From contig CATKHW010000365.1 in assembly GCA_949752795.1 (NCBI GenBank), forward strand, positions 868,001 to 932,000: a stretch of 64,000 nucleotides of DNA. Direction: 5' to 3'. The position numbers and the translations under genes are program-made. This DNA is from Hyperoodon ampullatus (lineage: Eukaryota; Chordata; Mammalia; Artiodactyla; Ziphiidae). Shown here in pieces: positions 52,168 through 63,881 of this stretch; within the stretch, counting starts at the first letter, position 1, and every line of letters begins with the position of its first letter. Under the pieces are notes generated by a model. That model worked only from the letters and a program-made list of their open reading frames with translations. It was not told where the DNA came from and made no database searches.

Positions 52168-53906
52168 TAAGAATCTTAAAACCTATGTATTGATATGTCT
52201 CCGTAAGGGAATCAAGTGTGTCTAGACTGGCATAAACATGGCAGCGAGAATCAGCTCAAACCCACTATAAAAAGGAATTTCAAAAACAAAACAAAAAAAC
52301 TGGGAAATTCTTTACAATTCCTTCAGGGTCTCTGATGAAAGCTGGAATGACCCTATCTACAACGACAGCTGGATGTGGCATAAGGAGGGACACTTGGGAC
52401 TGAGACGATTGGTGAGATTGGGTGAGCAAATGCAGACCCTTTAAAGCAATAATGCATGGCACCCATTTCATGGGTCCGAACTCTCCAGGTTGAAGGGAAT
52501 ATTACTACAGCTATAACATGTGCGGGAAACCTAGGGAACGGACACACTGTGAATACGAAAGGTTTCTAAAACTCAACGCATAGTCCCTCTCCTGGTGCTC
52601 CGGTTTGATTTTCCGTCTGCTTTACTGTCAACCTCCCAACTTGGAGAGACAGCCCCTTTAACCTCTTGGTTCGCACAGGTTGCCAATTTGGCAGAGGATG
52701 AAAGGGAAGAGGGAGAACCAATGAGAGAGTAGCTGTTAGGCATTTGGACGGGCACATATCACTGTAATTTCCCGGCAGGAAAAAGAATTAACCAAATTCT
52801 CAGCCACCCACCGGGAACCAGTATAGGTCCTGAACCAAAATTTTGGACTTGCGGTCAGCTCACCAAAAACGAGTTGAAAAATGGAGCTCAAGGGCACAGC
52901 AATTCACAAACTGGCCGAGCAATAAAGGACAACTATCTTCCAAAAATCTGTTGAGGGAAGGCAACGAGGCGGACTTGAAAGCGAGGCAGAATAGCAGGAA
53001 ACAGATTTCCAGAGGTACGTTGGAATCGCCTTTAAAGCACAGGAAGAGGGGCACAACTTCGACAATGATGCACTTGGCCAAAAAGGGCGTATGCGTTTTC
53101 TCCTGAATATATTCAGGAGAAAACGCATACGCCCTTTTTGGCCAAGCAAGCAAGCGGGCAATGCAAATCAGCACTACAAAGAAGTATCACTTCCCACCGG
53201 TCAAAAGGGACATCCACAAAATGTGTAAGAACAAGAAAGGCAAGACAGGCCCTGGAGAACAGGGAGCCTTGTTATGCTGATGGGCGGAATGTAAATTGCC
53301 AACTGCCTCTCTGGAGGAGTGCATTCTGTTACCTAAAACAAGTAAAGAACAGAGCTACAGAGCCAAGGGCACTACCAGTCTAGGGAATATACCTTGGGAA
53401 AACTGAAAATCAATAAGACAGAGCCACCCCAAAATTTAGGGCTGCACTGCATACAAGGACCTCAACTTGGATACACCTTAAGTATCCCAGAAAATATAAA
53501 CATGGTTCAAAAAATTGTGGTACTTACGTACGATGGAATATCCCTCAGCCATGAAATCAATGTCATAAGAGCAGTAGCAGCAAAATGGGTGGATTCAGGT
53601 ACGATGATTCTAAGTGAAATAAGTCACACAGAAAAAGAAACTTATCATAAGATATCACTTATGAAGATCCTGTAAACATGGCTACACTTGAACTGAGTTA
53701 GGAAAGAGAACAGTGTCTCACATTTAGAAAACACTCTTATACCTGCTTAAGGGGGAAGGAGAGGTGGGGTGATGCATAAAACCAGAGTTTGATATAAGCA
53801 CAGGTACCGTTCCAAAAACCAACTATGGAATAGACAAGACCTACACCGTCCTCAGTGAAAGGGACTCAAAACCCCATATTTCCCGCAGAGGAAAGTATCT
53901 GACTAG
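52168..53906 (+). repeat. Satellite monomer 31
   Basis: Palindrome 53073-53146, perfect. Shares CCCATTTCATGGG and CTAGGGAACGG with unit 35, and CTATCTTCC with units 34 and 35. Private TTTGATTTTCC, TTACTGTCAAC, CAGGAAAAAGAA, GAGCTCAAGGG, GGCCGAGCAATAAAG, AAATCAGCAC, GGGCGGAATG and TAAGAGCAGTAG. Confidence 0.97.
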
Positions 53907-55644
53907 TAAGAATCTTAAAACCTATGTATTGATATGTCTCCGTAAGGGAATCAAGTGTGTCTAGACTGGCATAAACATGGCAGCGAGAATCAGCTCAAAC
54001 CCACTATAAAAAGGAATTTCAAAAACAAAACAAAAAAACTGGGAAATTCTTTACAATTCCTTCAGGGTCTCTGATGAAAGCTGGAATGACCCTATCTGCA
54101 ACGACAGCTGGATGTGGCATAAGGAGGGACACTTGGGACTGAGACGATTGGTGAGATTGGTTGAGCAAATGCAGACCCTTTAAAGCAATAATGCATGGCA
54201 CCCATTCCATGGGTCCGAACTCTCCAGGTTGAAGGGAATATTACTACAGCTATAACATGTGCGGGAAACCTAGAGAACGGACACACTGTGAATACGAAAG
54301 GTTTCTAAAACTCAACGCATAGTCCCTCTCCTGGTGCTCCGGTTTGACTTTCCGTCTGCTTTACTATCAACCTCCCAACTTGGAGAGACAGCCCCTTTAA
54401 CCTCTTGGTTCGCACAGGTTGCCAATTTGGCAGAGGATGAAAGGGAAGAGGGAGAACCAATGAGAGAGTAGCTGTTAGGCATTTGGACGGGCACATATCA
54501 CTCTAATTTCCCAGCAGGAAGAAGAATTAACCAAATTCTCAGCCACCCACCGGGAACCAGTATAGGTCCTGAACCAAAATTTTGGACTTGCGGTCAGCTC
54601 ACCAAAAACGAGTTGAAAAATGGAGCTCAGGGGCACAGCAATTCACAAACTGGCCGAGTAATAAAGGACAACTATCGTCCAAAAATCTGTTGAGGGAAGG
54701 CAACGAGGCGGACTTGAAAGCGAGGCAGAATAACAGGAAACAGATTTAAGAGGTACGTTGGAATCGCCTTTAAAGCACAGGAAGAGGGGCACAAATTCGA
54801 CAATGATGCACTTAGCCAAAAAGGGCGTATGCGTTTTCTCCTGAATATATTCAGGAGAAAACGCATACGCCCTTTTTGGCCAAGCAAGCAAGCGGGCAAT
54901 GCAAATCTGCACTACAAAGAAGTATCACTTCCCACCGGTCAAAAGGGACATCCACAAAATGTGTAAGAACAAGAAAGGCAAGACAGGCCCTGGAGAACAG
55001 GGAGCCTTTTTATGCTGATGGGCGGGATGTAAATTGACAACTGCCTCTCTGGAGGAGTGCATTCTGTTCCCTAAAACAAGTAAAGAACAGAGCTACAGAG
55101 CCAAGGGCACTACCAGTCTAGGGAATATACCTTGGGAAAACTGAAAATCAATAAGACAGAGCCACCCCAAAATTTAGGGCTGCACTGCATACAAGGACCT
55201 CAACTTGGATACACCTTAAGTATCCCAGAAAATATAAACATGGTTCAAAAAATTGTGGTACTTACGTACGATGGAATATCCCTCAGCCATGAAATCAATG
55301 TCATAAGACCAGTAGCAGCAAAATGGGTGGATTCAGGTACGATGATTCTAAGTGAAATAAGTCACACAGAAAAAGAAACTTATCATAAGATATCACTTAT
55401 GAAGATCCTGTAAACATGGCTACACTTGAACTGAGTTAGGAAAGAGAACAGTGTCTCACATTTAGAAAACACTCTTATACCTGCTTAAGGGGGAAGGAGA
55501 GGTGGGGTGATGCATAAAACCAGAGTTTGATATAAGCACAGGTACCGTTCCAAAAACCAACTATGGAATAGACAAGACCTACACCGTCCTCAGTGAAAGG
55601 GACTCAAAACCCCATATTTCCCGCAGAGGAAAATATCTGACTAG
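53907..55644 (+). repeat. Satellite monomer 32 (1,738 bp)
   Basis: Palindrome 54811-54884 with one mismatch. One C is missing in AGATTTAAGAGG near 54747. Private CTATCTGCAACG, GATTGGTTGAGC, ATAACAGGAAAC, ACAAATTCGAC and GCCTTTTTATGC. Shares CACTCTAATTTCC with unit 34. Confidence 0.97.
54811..54884. repeat. Palindrome of unit 32, one mismatched pair
   Basis: The left arm begins CTTAGCC instead of CTTGGCC (G to A at 54815); the right arm keeps GGCCAAG. The broken pair is the fifth from the outer end. The change is not in a CpG context. Confidence 0.95.
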
Positions 55645-57384
55645 TAAGAATCTTAAAACCTATGTATTGATATGTCTCCGTAAGGGAATCAAGTGTGTCT
55701 AGACTGGCATAAACATGGCAGCGAGAATCAGCTCAAACCCACTATAAAAAGGAATTTCAAAAACAAAACAAAAAAACTGGGAAATTCTTTACAATTCCTT
55801 CAGGGTCTCTGATGAAAGCTGGAATGACCCTATCTACAACGACAGCTGGATGTGGCATAAGGAGGGACACTTGGGACTGAGACGATTGGTGAGATTGGGT
55901 GAGCAAATGCAGACCCTTTAAAGCAATATTGCATGGCACCCATTCCATGGGTCCGAACTCTCCAGGTTGAAGGGAATATTACTACAGCTATAACATGTGC
56001 GGGAAACCTAGAGAACGGACACACTGTGAATACGAAAGGTTTCTAAAACTCAACGCATAGTCCCTCTCCTGGTGCTCCGGTTTGACTTTCCGTCTGCTTT
56101 ACTATCAACCTCCCAACTTAGAGAGACAGCCCCTTTAACCTCTTGGTTCGCACAGGTTGCCAATTTGGCAGAGGATGAAAGGGAAGAGGGAGAACCAATG
56201 AGAGAGTAGCTGTTAGGCATTTGGACGGTCACATATCACTGTAATTTCCCGGCAGGAAGAAGAATTAACCAAATTCTCAGCCACCCACCGGGAACCAGTA
56301 TAGGTCCTGAACCAAAATTTTGGACTTGCGGTCAGCTCACCAAAAACGAGTTGAAAAATGGAGCTCAGGGGCACAGCAATTCACAAACTGGCCGAGTAAT
56401 AAAGGAAAACTATCGTCCAAAAATCTGTTGAGGGAAGGCAACGAGGCGGACTTGAAAGCGAGGCAGAATAGCAGGAAACAGATTTCAAGAGGTACGTTGG
56501 AATCGCCTTTAAAGCACAGGAAGAGGGGCACAACTTCGACAATGACGCACTTGGCCAAAAAGGGCCTATGCGTTTTCTCCTGAATATATTCAGGAGAAAA
56601 CGCATACGCCCTTTTTGGCCAAGCAAGCAAGCGGGCAATGCAAATCTGCACTACAAAGAAGTATCACTTCCCACCGGTCAAAAGGGACATCCACAAAATG
56701 TGTAAGAACAAGAAAGGCAAGACAGGCCCTCGAGAACAGGGAGCCTTGTTATGCTGATGGGCGGGATGTAAATTGCCAACTGCCTCTCTGGAGGAGTGCA
56801 TTCTGTTCCCTAAAACAAGTAAAGAACAGAGCTACAGAGCCAAGGGCACTACCAGTCTAGGGAATATACCTTGGGAAAACTGAAAATCAATAAGACAGAG
56901 CCACCCCCAAAATATAGGGCTGCACTGCATACAAGGACCTGAACTTGGATACACCTTAAGTATCCCAGAAAATATAAACATGGTTCAAAAAATTGTGGTA
57001 TTTACGTACGATGGAATATCCCTCAGCCATGAAATCAATGTCATAAGACCAGTAGCAGCAAAATGGGTCGATTCTGGTACGATGATTCTAAGTGAAATAA
57101 GTCACACAGAAAAAGAAACTTATCATAAGATATCACTTATGAAGATCCTGTAAACATGGCTACACTTGAACTGAGTTAGGAAAGAGAACAGTGTCTCACA
57201 TTTAGAAAACACTCTTATACCTGCTTAAGGGGGAAGGAGAGGTGGGGTGATGCATAAAACCAGAGTTTGATATAAGCACAGGTACCGTTCCAAAAACCAA
57301 CTATGGAATAGACAAGACCTACACCTTCCTCAGTGAAAGGGACTCAAAACCCCATATTTCCCGCAGAGGAAAATATCTGACTAG
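55645..57384 (+). repeat. Satellite monomer 33 (1,740 bp)
   Basis: Palindrome 56550-56623 with one mismatch. An extra C in GCCACCCCCAAAAT near 56905 shifts the frame leading into the L1 ORF2 remnant. Shares AATGACGCAC with unit 37, four units on. Private AACTTAGAGAG, AAAGGAAAACT, GGCCCTCGAG, AAAATATAGGG, GACCTGAACTTGG, GTATTTACG and GGGTCGATTCTGG. Confidence 0.97.
56550..56623. repeat. Palindrome of unit 33, one mismatched pair
   Basis: The left arm reads GGGCCTATG where other copies read GGGCGTATG (G to C at 56566). The right arm is unchanged. Confidence 0.95.
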
Positions 57385-59123
57385 TAAGAATCTTAAAATC
57401 TATGTATTGATATGTCTCCGTAAGGGAATCAAGTGTTTCTAGACTGGCATAAACATGGCAGCGAGAAGCAGCTCAAACCCACTATAAAAAGGAATTTCAA
57501 AAACAAAACAAAAAAACTGGGAAATTCTTTACAATTCCTTCAGGGTCTCTGATGAAAGCTGGAATGACCCTATCTACAATGACAGCTGGATGTGGCATAA
57601 GGAGGGACACTTGGGACTGAGACGATTGGTGAGATTGGGTGAGCAAATGCAGACCCTTTAAAGCAATAATGCATGGCACCCATTCCATGGGTCCGAACTC
57701 TCCAGGTTGAAGGGAATATTACTACAGTTATAACATGTGCGGGTAACCTAGAGAACGGACACACTGTGAATACGAAAGGTTTCTAAAACTCAACGAATAG
57801 TCCCTCTCCTGGTGCTCCGGTTTGACTTTCCGTCTGCTTTACTATCAACCTCCCAACTTGGAGAGACAGCCCCTTTAACCTCTTGGTTCGCACAGGTTGC
57901 CAATTTGGCAGAGGATGAAAGGGAAGAGGGAGAACCAATGAGAGAGTAGCTGTTAGGCATTTGGACGGGCACATATCACTCTAATTTCCCGGCAGGAAGA
58001 AGAATTAACCAAATTCTCAGCCACCCACCGGGAACCAGTATAGGTCCTGAACCAAAATTTTGGACTTGCGGTCAGCTCACCAAAAACGAGTTGAAAAATG
58101 GAGCTCAGGGGCACAGCAATTCACAAACTGGCCGAGTAATAAAGGACAACTATCTTCCAAAAATCTGTTGAGGGAAGGCAACGAGGCGGACTTGAAAGCG
58201 AGGCAGAATAGCAGGAAACAGATTTCAAGAGGTACGTTGGAATCGCCTTTAAAGCACAGGAAGAGGGGCACAACTTCGACAATGATGCACTTGGCCAAAA
58301 AGGGCGTATGTGTTTTCTCCTGAATATATTCAGGAGAAAACGCATACGCCCTTTTTGGCCAAGCAAGCAAGCGGGCAATGCAAATCTGCACTACAAAGAA
58401 GTATCACTTCCCACCGGTCAAAAGGGACATCCACAAAATGTGTAAGAACAAGAAAGGCAAGACAGGCCCTGGAGAACAGGGAGCCTTGTTATGCTGATGG
58501 GCGGGATGTAAATTGCCAACTGCCTCTCTGGAGGAGTGCATTCTGTTGCCTAAAACAAGTAAAGAACAGAGCTACAGAGCCAAGGGCACTACCAGTCTAG
58601 GGAATATACCTTGGGAAAACTGAAAATCAATAAGACAGAGCCACCCCAAAATTTAGGGCTGCACTGCATACAAGGACCTCAACTTGGATACACCTTAAGT
58701 ATCCCAGAAAATATAAACATGGTTCAAAAAATTGTGGTACTTACGTACGATGGAATATCCCTCAGCCATGAAATCAATGTCATAAGACCAGTAGCAGCAA
58801 AATGGGTGGATTCAGGTACGATGATTCTAAGTGAAATAAGTCACACAGAAAAAGAAACTTATCATAAGATATCACTTATGAAGATCCTGTAAACATGGCT
58901 ACACTTGAACTGAGTTAGGAAAGAGAACAGTGTCTCACATTTAGAAAACACTCTTATACCTGCTTAAGGGGAAAGGAGAGGTGGGGTGATGCATAAAACC
59001 AGAGTTTGATATAAGCACAGGTACCGTTCCAAAAACCAACTATGGAATAGCAAAGACCTACACCGTCCTCAGTGAAAGGGACTCAAAACCCCATATTTCC
59101 CGCAGAGGAAAATATCTGACTAG
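57385..59123 (+). repeat. Satellite monomer 34
   Basis: Palindrome 58290-58363 with one mismatch. Private AAAATCTATG, AAGTGTTTCTAG, GAGAAGCAGC, ACAGTTATAAC, GGGTAACC, CTGTTGCCTAAA, GGGGAAAGGAG and ATAGCAAAGACC. Confidence 0.97.
58290..58363. repeat. Palindrome of unit 34, one mismatched pair
   Basis: The left arm reads GTATGTGTTTT instead of GTATGCGTTTT (C to T at 58311), the form expected of methyl-CpG decay. The right arm keeps AAAACGCATAC. Confidence 0.95.
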
Positions 59124-60862
59124 TAAGAATCTTAAAACCTATGTATTGATATGTCTCCATAAGGGAATCAAGTGTGTCTAGACTGGCATAAACATGGCAG
59201 CGAGAATCAGCTCAAACCCACTATAAAAAGGAATTTCAAAAACAAAACAAAAAAACTGGGAAATTCTTTACAATTCCTTCAGGGTCTCTGATGAAAGCTG
59301 GAATGACCCTATCTACAACGACAGCTGGATGTGGCATAAGGAGGGACACTTGGGATTGAGACGATTGGTGAGATTGGGTGAGCAAATGCAGACCCTTTAA
59401 AGCAATAATGCATGGCACCCATTTCATGGGTCCGAACTCTCCAGGTTGAAGGGAATATTACTACAGCTATAACATGTGCGGGAAACCTAGGGAACGGACA
59501 CACTGTGAATACGAAAGGTTTCTAAAACTCAACGCATAGTCCCTCTCCTGGTGCTCCGGTTTGACTTTCCGTCTGCTTTACTATCAACCTCCCAACTTGG
59601 AGAGACAGCCCCTTTAACCTCTTGGTTCGCACAGGTTGCCAATTTGGCAGAGGATGAAAGGGAAGAGGGAGAACCAATGAGAGAGTAGCTGTTAGGCATT
59701 TGGACGGGCACATATCACTGTAATTTCCCGGCAGGAAGAAGAATTAACCAAATTCTCAGCCACCCACCGGGAACCAGTATAGGTCCTGAACCAAAATTTT
59801 GGACTTGCGGTCAGCTCACCAAAAACGAGTTGAAAAATGGAGCTCAGGGGCACAGCAATTCACAAACTGGCCGAGTAATAAAGGACAACTATCTTCCAAA
59901 AATCTGTTGAGGGAAGGCAACGAGGCGGACTTGAAAGCGAGGCAGAATAGCAGGAAACAGATTTCAAGAGGTACGTTGGAATTGCCTTTAAAGCACAGGA
60001 AGAGGGGCACAACTTCGACAATGATGCACTTGGCCAAAAAGGGCGTATGCGTTTTCTCCTGAATATATTCAGGAGAAAACGCATACGCCCTTTTTGGCCA
60101 AGCAAGCAAGCGGGCAATGCAAATCTGCACTACAAAGAAGTATCACTTCCCACCGGTCAAAAGGGACATCCACAAAATGTGTAAGAACAAGAAAGGCAAG
60201 ACAGGCCCTGGAGAACAGGGAGCCTTGTTATGCTGATGGGCGGGATGTAAATTGCCAACTGCCTCTCTGGAGGAGTGCATTCTGTTCCCTAAAACAAGTA
60301 AAGAACAGAGCTACAGAGCCAAGGGCACTACCAGTCTAGGGAATATACCTTTGGAAAACTGAAAATCAATAAGACAGAGCCACCCAAAAATTTAGGGCTG
60401 CACTGCATACAAGGACCTCAACTTGGATACACCTTAAGTATCCCAGAAAATATAAACATGGTTCAAAAAATTGTGGTACTTACGTACGATGGAATATCCC
60501 TCAGCCATGAAATCAATGTCATAAGACCAGTAGCAGCAAAATGGGTGGATTCAGGTACGATGATTCTAAGTGAAATAAGTCACACAGAAAAAGAAACTTA
60601 TCATAAGATATCACTTATGAAGATCCTGTAAACATGGCTACACTTGAACTGAGTTAGGAAAGAGAACAGTGTCTCACATTTAGAAAACACTCTTATACCT
60701 GCTTAAGGGGGAAGGAGAGGTGGGGTGATGCATAAAACCAGAGTTTGATATAAGCACAGGTACCGTTCCAGAAACCAACTATGGAATAGACAAGACCTAC
60801 ACCGTCCTCAGTGAAAGGGACTCAAAACCCCATATTTCCCGCAGAGGAAAGTATCTGACTAG
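59124..60862 (+). repeat. Satellite monomer 35
   Basis: Palindrome 60029-60102, perfect. Carries the unit 31 markers CCCATTTCATGGG, CTAGGGAACGG and CTATCTTCC. Private CTCCATAAGGG, TGGGATTGAG, GGAATTGCCTTT and GTTCCAGAAACC. Shares ACCTTTGGAAAAC with unit 36. Confidence 0.97.
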
Positions 60863-62600
60863 TAAGAATCTTAAAACCTATGTATTGATATGTCTCCGTA
60901 AGGGAATCAAGTGTGTCTAGACTGGCATAAACATGGCAGCGAGAATCAGCTCAAACCCACTATAAAAAGGAATTTCAAAAACAAAACAAAAAAACTGGGA
61001 AATTCTTTACAATTCCTTCAGGGTCTCTGATGAAAGCTGGAATGACCCTATCTACAACGACAGCTGGATGTGGCATAAGGAGGGACACTTGGGACTGAGA
61101 CGATTGGTGAGATTGGGTGAGCAAATGCAGATCCTTTAAAGCAATAATGCATGGCACCCATTCCATGGGTCCGAACTCTCCAGGTTGAAGGGAATATTAC
61201 TACAGCTATAACATGTGCGGGAAACCTAGAGAACGGACACACTGTGAATACGAAAGGTTTCTAAAACTCAACGAATAGTCCCTCTCCTGGTGCTCCGGTT
61301 TGACTTTCCGTCTGCTTTACTATCAACCTCCCAACTTGGAGAGACAGCCCCTTTAACCTCTTGGTTCGCACAGGTTGCCAATTTGGCAGAGGATGAAAGG
61401 GAAGAGGGAGAACCATTGAGAGAGTAGCTGTTAGGCATTTGGACGGGCACATATCACTGTAATTTCCCGGCAGGAAGAAGAATTAACCAAATTCTCAGCC
61501 ACCCACTGGGAACCAGTATAGGTCCTAACCAAAATTTTGGACTTGCGGTCAGCTCTCCAAAAACGAGTTGAAAAATGGAGCTCAGCGACACAGCAATTCA
61601 CAAACTGGCTGAGTAATAAAGGACACCTATCGTCCAAAAATCTGTTGACGGAAGGCAACGAGGCGGACTTGAAAGCGAGGCAGAATAGCAGGAAACAGAT
61701 TTCAAGAGGTACGTTGGAATCGCCTTTAAAGCACAGGAAGAGGGGCACAACTTCGACAATGATGCACTTGGCCAAAAAGGGCGTATGCGTTTTCTCCTGA
61801 ATATATTCAGGAGAAAACGCATACGCCCTTTTTGGCCAAGCAAGCAAGCGGGCAATGCAAATCTGCACTACAAAGAAGTATCACTTCCCACCGGTCAAAA
61901 GGGACATCCACAAAATGTGTAAGAACAAGAAAGGCAAGACAGGCCCTGGAGAACAGGGAGCCTTGTTATGCTGATGGGCGGGATGTAAATTGCCAACTGC
62001 CTCTCTGGAGGAGTGCATTCTGTTCCCTAAAACAAGTAAAGAACAGAGCTACAGAGCCAAGGGCACTACCAGTCTAGGGAATATACCTTTGGAAAACTGA
62101 AAATCAATAAGACAGAGCCACCCCAAAATTTAGGGCTGCACTGCATACAAGGACCTCAACTTGGATACACCTTAAGTATCCCAGAAAATATAAACATGGT
62201 TCAAAAAATTGTGGTACTTACGTACGATGGAATATCCCTCAGCCATGAAATCAATGTCATAAGACTAGTAGCAGCAAAATGGGTGGATTCAGGTACGATG
62301 ATTCTAAATGAAATAAGTCACACAGAAAAAGAAACTTATCATAAGATATCACTTATGAAGATCCTGTAAACATGGCTACACTTGAACTGAGTTAGGAAAG
62401 AGAACAGTGTCTCACATTTAGAAAACACTCTTATACCTGCTTAAGGGGGAAGGAGAGGTGGGGTGATGCATAAAACCAGAGTTTGATATAAGCACAGGTA
62501 CCGTTCCAAAAACCAACTATGGAATAGACAAGACCTACACCGTCCTCAGTGAAAGGGACTCAAAACCCCATATTTCCCGCAGAGGAAAATATCTGACTAG
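60863..62600 (+). repeat. Satellite monomer 36 (1,738 bp)
   Basis: Palindrome 61767-61840, perfect. A dense mutation cluster lies just left of it, from about 61527 to 61650, including the one-base deletion that shortens the unit (CCTAACC for CCTGAACC). Private GCAGATCCTTT, ACCATTGAGAG, AAGACTAGTAG and CTAAATGAAATAAG. Confidence 0.97.
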
Positions 62601-63505
62601 TAAGAATCTTAAAACCTATGTATTGATATGTCTCCGTAAGGGAATCAAGTGTGTCTAGACTGGCATAAACATGGCAGCGAGAATCAGCTCAAACCCACTA
62701 TAAAAAGGAATTTCAAAAACAAAACAAAAAAACTGGGAAATTCTTTACAATTCCTTCAGGGTCTCTGATGAAAGCTGGAATGACCCTATCTACAACGACA
62801 GCTGGATGTGGCATAAGGAGGGACACTTGGGACTGAGACGATTGGTGAGATTGGGTGAGCAAATGCAGACCCTTTAAAGCAATAATGCATGGCACCCATT
62901 CCATGGGTCCGAACTCTCCAGGTTGAAGGGAATATTACTACAGCTATAACATGTGCGGGAAACCTAGAGAACGGACACACTGTGAATACGAAAGGTTTCT
63001 AAAACTCAACGAATAGTCCCTCTCCTGGTGCTCCGGTTTGACTTTCCGTCTGCTTTACTATCAACCTCCCAACTTGGAGAGACAGCCCCTTTAACCTCTT
63101 GGTTCGCACAGGTTGCCAATTTGGCAGAGGATGAAAGGGAAGAGGGAGAACCAATGAGAGAGTAGCTGTTAGGCATTTGGACGGGCACATATCACTGTAA
63201 TTTCCCGGCAGGAAGAAGAATTAACCAAATTCTCAGCCACCCACCGGGAACCAGTATAGGTCCTGACCCAAAATTTTGGACTTGCGGTCAGCTCACCAAA
63301 AACGAGTTGAAAAATGGAGCTCAGGGGCACAGCAATTCACAAACTGGCCGAGTAATAAAGGACAACTATCGTCCAAAAATCTGTTGAGGGAAGGCAACGA
63401 GGCGGACTTGAAAGCGAGGCAGAATAGCAGGAAACAGATTTCAAGAGGTACGTTGGAATCGCCTTTAAAGCACAGGAAGAGGGGCACATCTTCGACAATG
63501 ACGCA

Positions 63506-63579
63506 CTTGGCCAAAAAGGGCGTATGCGTTTTCTCCTGAATATATTCAGGAGAAAACGCATACGCCCTTTTTGGCTAAG
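63506..63579. repeat. Palindrome of unit 37, one mismatched pair
   Basis: The right arm ends GGCTAAG instead of GGCCAAG (C to T at 63575); the left arm keeps CTTGGCC. This is the mirror image of the change seen in the left arm of unit 32. It is the only copy I saw with a changed right arm. Confidence 0.95.
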
Positions 63580-63881
63580 CAAGCAAGCGGGCAATGCAAA
63601 TCTGCACTACAAAGAAGTATCACTTCCCACCGGTCAAAAGGGACATCCACAAAATGTGTAAGAACAAGAAACGCAAGACAGGCCCTGGAGAACAGGGAGC
63701 CTTGTTATGCTGATGGGCGGGATGTAAATTGCCAACTGCTTCTCTGGAGGAGTGCATTCTGTTCCCTAAAACAAGTAAAGAACAGAGCTACAGAGCCAAG
63801 GGCACTACCAGTCTAGGGAATATACCTTGGGAAAATTGAAAATCAATAAGACAGAGCCACCCCAAAATTTAGGGCTGCACT

